Part shown: one piece after another, positions 4,809-6,113 of the stretch
How the letters are laid out: each line of letters opens with the position of its first letter
How positions within the stretch are numbered: the stretch's first letter is position 1
Origin: Desulfomonile tiedjei
Lineage (GTDB): Bacteria; Desulfobacterota; Desulfomonilia; Desulfomonilales; Desulfomonilaceae
Assembly: GCA_020718965.1 (NCBI GenBank)
Contig: DYRE01000026.1
Location: 6,881-12,993, forward strand
Direction of reading: 5' to 3'
DNA length: 6,113 nt
Notes under the pieces: model-generated
Seen by the model: the letters and a program-made list of their open reading frames with translations, nothing else
The model's database searches: none
Told to the model about the DNA's origin: nothing
Position numbers and translations under genes: made by a program

Positions 4809-6038
4809 TCAGGAATCCGCCCTATAAGCGCATAGATCACCGCACATGGTACATGTTTCATGGTCTTCGGAACACGTTCGTGCTCTGATATCCCTGGCAA
4901 GTTCCGGCGAAAGCGCCAATCTTAATTGCTCAGGCCAATTGCGGTCCTTTCTGGCCCTGCTCATTTCTTCATCCCATTTCCAGGCGTCTTCATCTCCTCG
5001 TGCTAACTCCGCGGCATGTCCAGCTATTCTTGACGCCAACACGCCCATTCGGACGTCCTCCACGTTAGGTAGCCCCAAATGTTCTGATGGCGTAACATAG
5101 CAAAGGAAATGAGCTCCATGAAAAGCTGCTATCGCTCCCCCAATCGCTGATGTGATGTGATCCATACCTGGCGCTATGTCGGTCACCAAAGGCCCAAGAA
5201 CATAAAATGGCGCATTGTCGCATAGTTGCTTTTGCAACATCATTTGAGAAGCTATTTGGTTCAAGGGAACATGCCCCGGGCCTTCAATGATCGTCTGAAC
5301 CCCTTTTTGCCTGGCTCGCCGATTCAATTCTCCAAGGGCTATAAGCTCCTGAACCTGCGCTGCATCCATTGAATCCGCTATTGCTCCGGGTCTCAGACCG
5401 TCGCCCAGGCTCAAGACCATTCCATATTCTTTGCATATATCCAGAACTTCATCGAACCTCTCGTAAAGCGGATTTTCCTTGTTGTTTGCTCGGATCCATC
5501 TGGCGATGAAACTACCGCCTCGACTAACTATTCCACAAACTCGCCGCTTTTTTTTCAGGTGTTCAATTGCGCTGATGGTAACTCCACAGTGAACCGTGAC
5601 GAAACTGATTCCATCTTCTCCATGCAACCTGATAGCGTCGAGCATCTCGTCACCGGTCATCTTTTCCGAAGCCCCTCGTGTGCGCACAGACCTCACTATT
5701 GCCTCGTAAATAGGAACTGAACCCACAGGAATGGCGGATTCGTTGACCACCTTTTTTCTAATGGATCTGAGATCACCACCGGTGGAAAGATCCATGACAG
5801 CGTCAGATCCAGCCTTTACGGCCGCATCGAGCTTACGAAGCTCAAGGTCTTCGTCCACCAAATCTGGAGAAGTTCCAATATTCGCGTTAACTTTTACCTT
5901 CAGACCGTGTCCCACGGCCACTGGCTTACCTGAAGGAGGAGCCTTGAATATGATGGCCTTTCCCGCATCTATAAGATTCAGAAGTATATCAACTGCAACC
6001 TTCTCTTCCGAAGCAATCTTTTCTATCAATATGTTCAA
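4809..6038 (-). CDS. thiC: Phosphomethylpyrimidine synthase ThiC (thiamine biosynthesis)
   Basis: This 409-residue radical-SAM enzyme converts 5-aminoimidazole ribotide to 4-amino-5-hydroxymethyl-2-methylpyrimidine phosphate (HMP-P), the pyrimidine half of thiamine. Conserved blocks include KVNANIGTS (49-57), GSDAVMDLSTGGD, the near-invariant SLGDGLRPG (210-218), EGPGHVPL (252-259) and the segment from GPLVTDIAPGMDH to TPSEHLGLP. The C-terminal iron-sulfur cysteines are C396, C399 and C403. This is the short ThiC class, lacking the N-terminal extension of the roughly 630-residue enterobacterial enzyme. The start is a TTG at 6036-6038, with GGAG at 6047-6050 (minus strand, eight-base spacer) and an in-frame TAA a little further upstream. 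The cysteine motif reads C-x2-C-x3-C, one residue shorter than the C-x2-C-x4-C of E. coli-type ThiC. No other thi gene is in the window, and it converges on ptsN. Confidence 0.97.
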   Translation of the reverse strand: MNILIEKIASEEKVAVDILLNLIDAGKAIIFKAPPSGKPVAVGHGLKVKVNANIGTSPDLVDEDLELRKLDAAVKAGSDAVMDLSTGGDLRSIRKKVVNESAIPVGSVPIYEAIVRSVRTRGASEKMTGDEMLDAIRLHGEDGISFVTVHCGVTISAIEHLKKKRRVCGIVSRGGSFIARWIRANNKENPLYERFDEVLDICKEYGMVLSLGDGLRPGAIADSMDAAQVQELIALGELNRRARQKGVQTIIEGPGHVPLNQIASQMMLQKQLCDNAPFYVLGPLVTDIAPGMDHITSAIGGAIAAFHGAHFLCYVTPSEHLGLPNVEDVRMGVLASRIAGHAAELARGDEDAWKWDEEMSRARKDRNWPEQLRLALSPELARDIRARTCSEDHETCTMCGDLCAYRADS

Positions 6039-6046
6039 GTATGTTA

Positions 6047-6050
6047 CTCC
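6047..6050 (-). promoter_or_regulatory. Ribosome binding site supporting the TTG start of thiC
   Basis: On the minus strand TTGGAGT provides a GGAG core eight bases before the TTG start codon at 6038. No ATG or GTG lies in frame between the upstream TAA and this TTG, so the ribosome site decides the start. Confidence 0.7.
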
Positions 6051-6068
6051 AATCTCTTAATTTAGGTC

Positions 6069-6097
6069 AGTATATTTGCCCAGTATACAATTGTCCA
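6069..6097 (-). promoter_or_regulatory. Near-consensus sigma-70-type promoter of thiC
   Basis: Read on the minus strand, TGGACA (6097-6092) matches the -35 consensus at five of six bases. TATACT (6074-6069) matches the -10 at five of six, and the spacer is exactly 17 bases. Transcription should begin near 6062, giving a leader of only about 24 bases before the TTG. A direct repeat TATACTG occurs at 6087-6081 and 6074-6068, thirteen bases apart, the second copy overlapping the -10. This may be chance or an operator. Confidence 0.7.
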
Positions 6098-6113
6098 CTG
6101 CGTTTCAGAAAAC

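Noticed and set aside
4846..6060. Plus-strand open frames opposite thiC
   Set aside because: Antisense to highly conserved ThiC blocks; Ser/Ala-rich shadow translations without a family signature.
1..6113. Mobile element, CRISPR array, toxin-antitoxin pair or anti-phage system
   Set aside because: All sizeable genes are recognised housekeeping families, with no transposase, integrase, regular repeats or tRNA-like folds seen.

Overview
The window is a compact, conserved chromosomal segment of a Gram-negative bacterium. It encodes lipopolysaccharide (LPS) transport proteins, so the cell has an outer membrane. The gene order lptC-lptA-lptB-rpoN-hpf-ptsN is a classic proteobacterial arrangement. 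Three features point to a Desulfobacterota (former Deltaproteobacteria) lineage rather than a gammaproteobacterium: the long two-domain hibernation factor, the short (409-residue) ThiC, and the moderate to low GC with many AT-rich codons. That placement is inference from gene content and protein style, not from a database match.

Layout. Positions 1-131 are an AT-rich leader with tandem -10-like hexamers and a sigma-54-type GG-N10-GC element just before lptC. Positions 132-4104 carry five tightly packed plus-strand genes. lptC (inner-membrane bitopic protein), lptA (periplasmic bridge) and lptB (ATPase) are LPS-export parts. rpoN (sigma-54) and the long-form ribosome hibernation factor gene hpf follow. 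Gaps are -1 to 43 bases, consistent with one operon. A strong intrinsic terminator at 4179-4207 closes the hpf transcript, and ptsN (EIIA-Ntr) at 4249-4713 lies behind it. thiC (HMP-P synthase for thiamine) runs convergently on the minus strand at 4809-6038, with its own near-consensus sigma-70-type promoter at the right edge.

How it works together. LptC, LptA and LptB form part of the ATP-driven bridge that carries LPS from inner to outer membrane. The membrane permeases LptF and LptG are not in the window. RpoN, EIIA-Ntr and the hibernation factor are the usual regulatory partners in this cluster, tying envelope assembly to nitrogen, carbon and energy status and to stationary-phase ribosome storage. 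ThiC is an unrelated biosynthetic neighbour.

I see no mobile element, CRISPR array, tRNA, rRNA or new multi-gene system. The points worth checking are at the level of expression. lptB has no ATG, GTG or TTG start that would give a full-length protein and probably begins at an ATC or ATT codon. The operon encoding sigma-54 may itself have a sigma-54 promoter. A terminator sits between hpf and ptsN with little room for a ptsN promoter behind it. A hairpin sits against the hpf ribosome binding site. The thiC leader is too short for a TPP riboswitch if the promoter is correctly placed.
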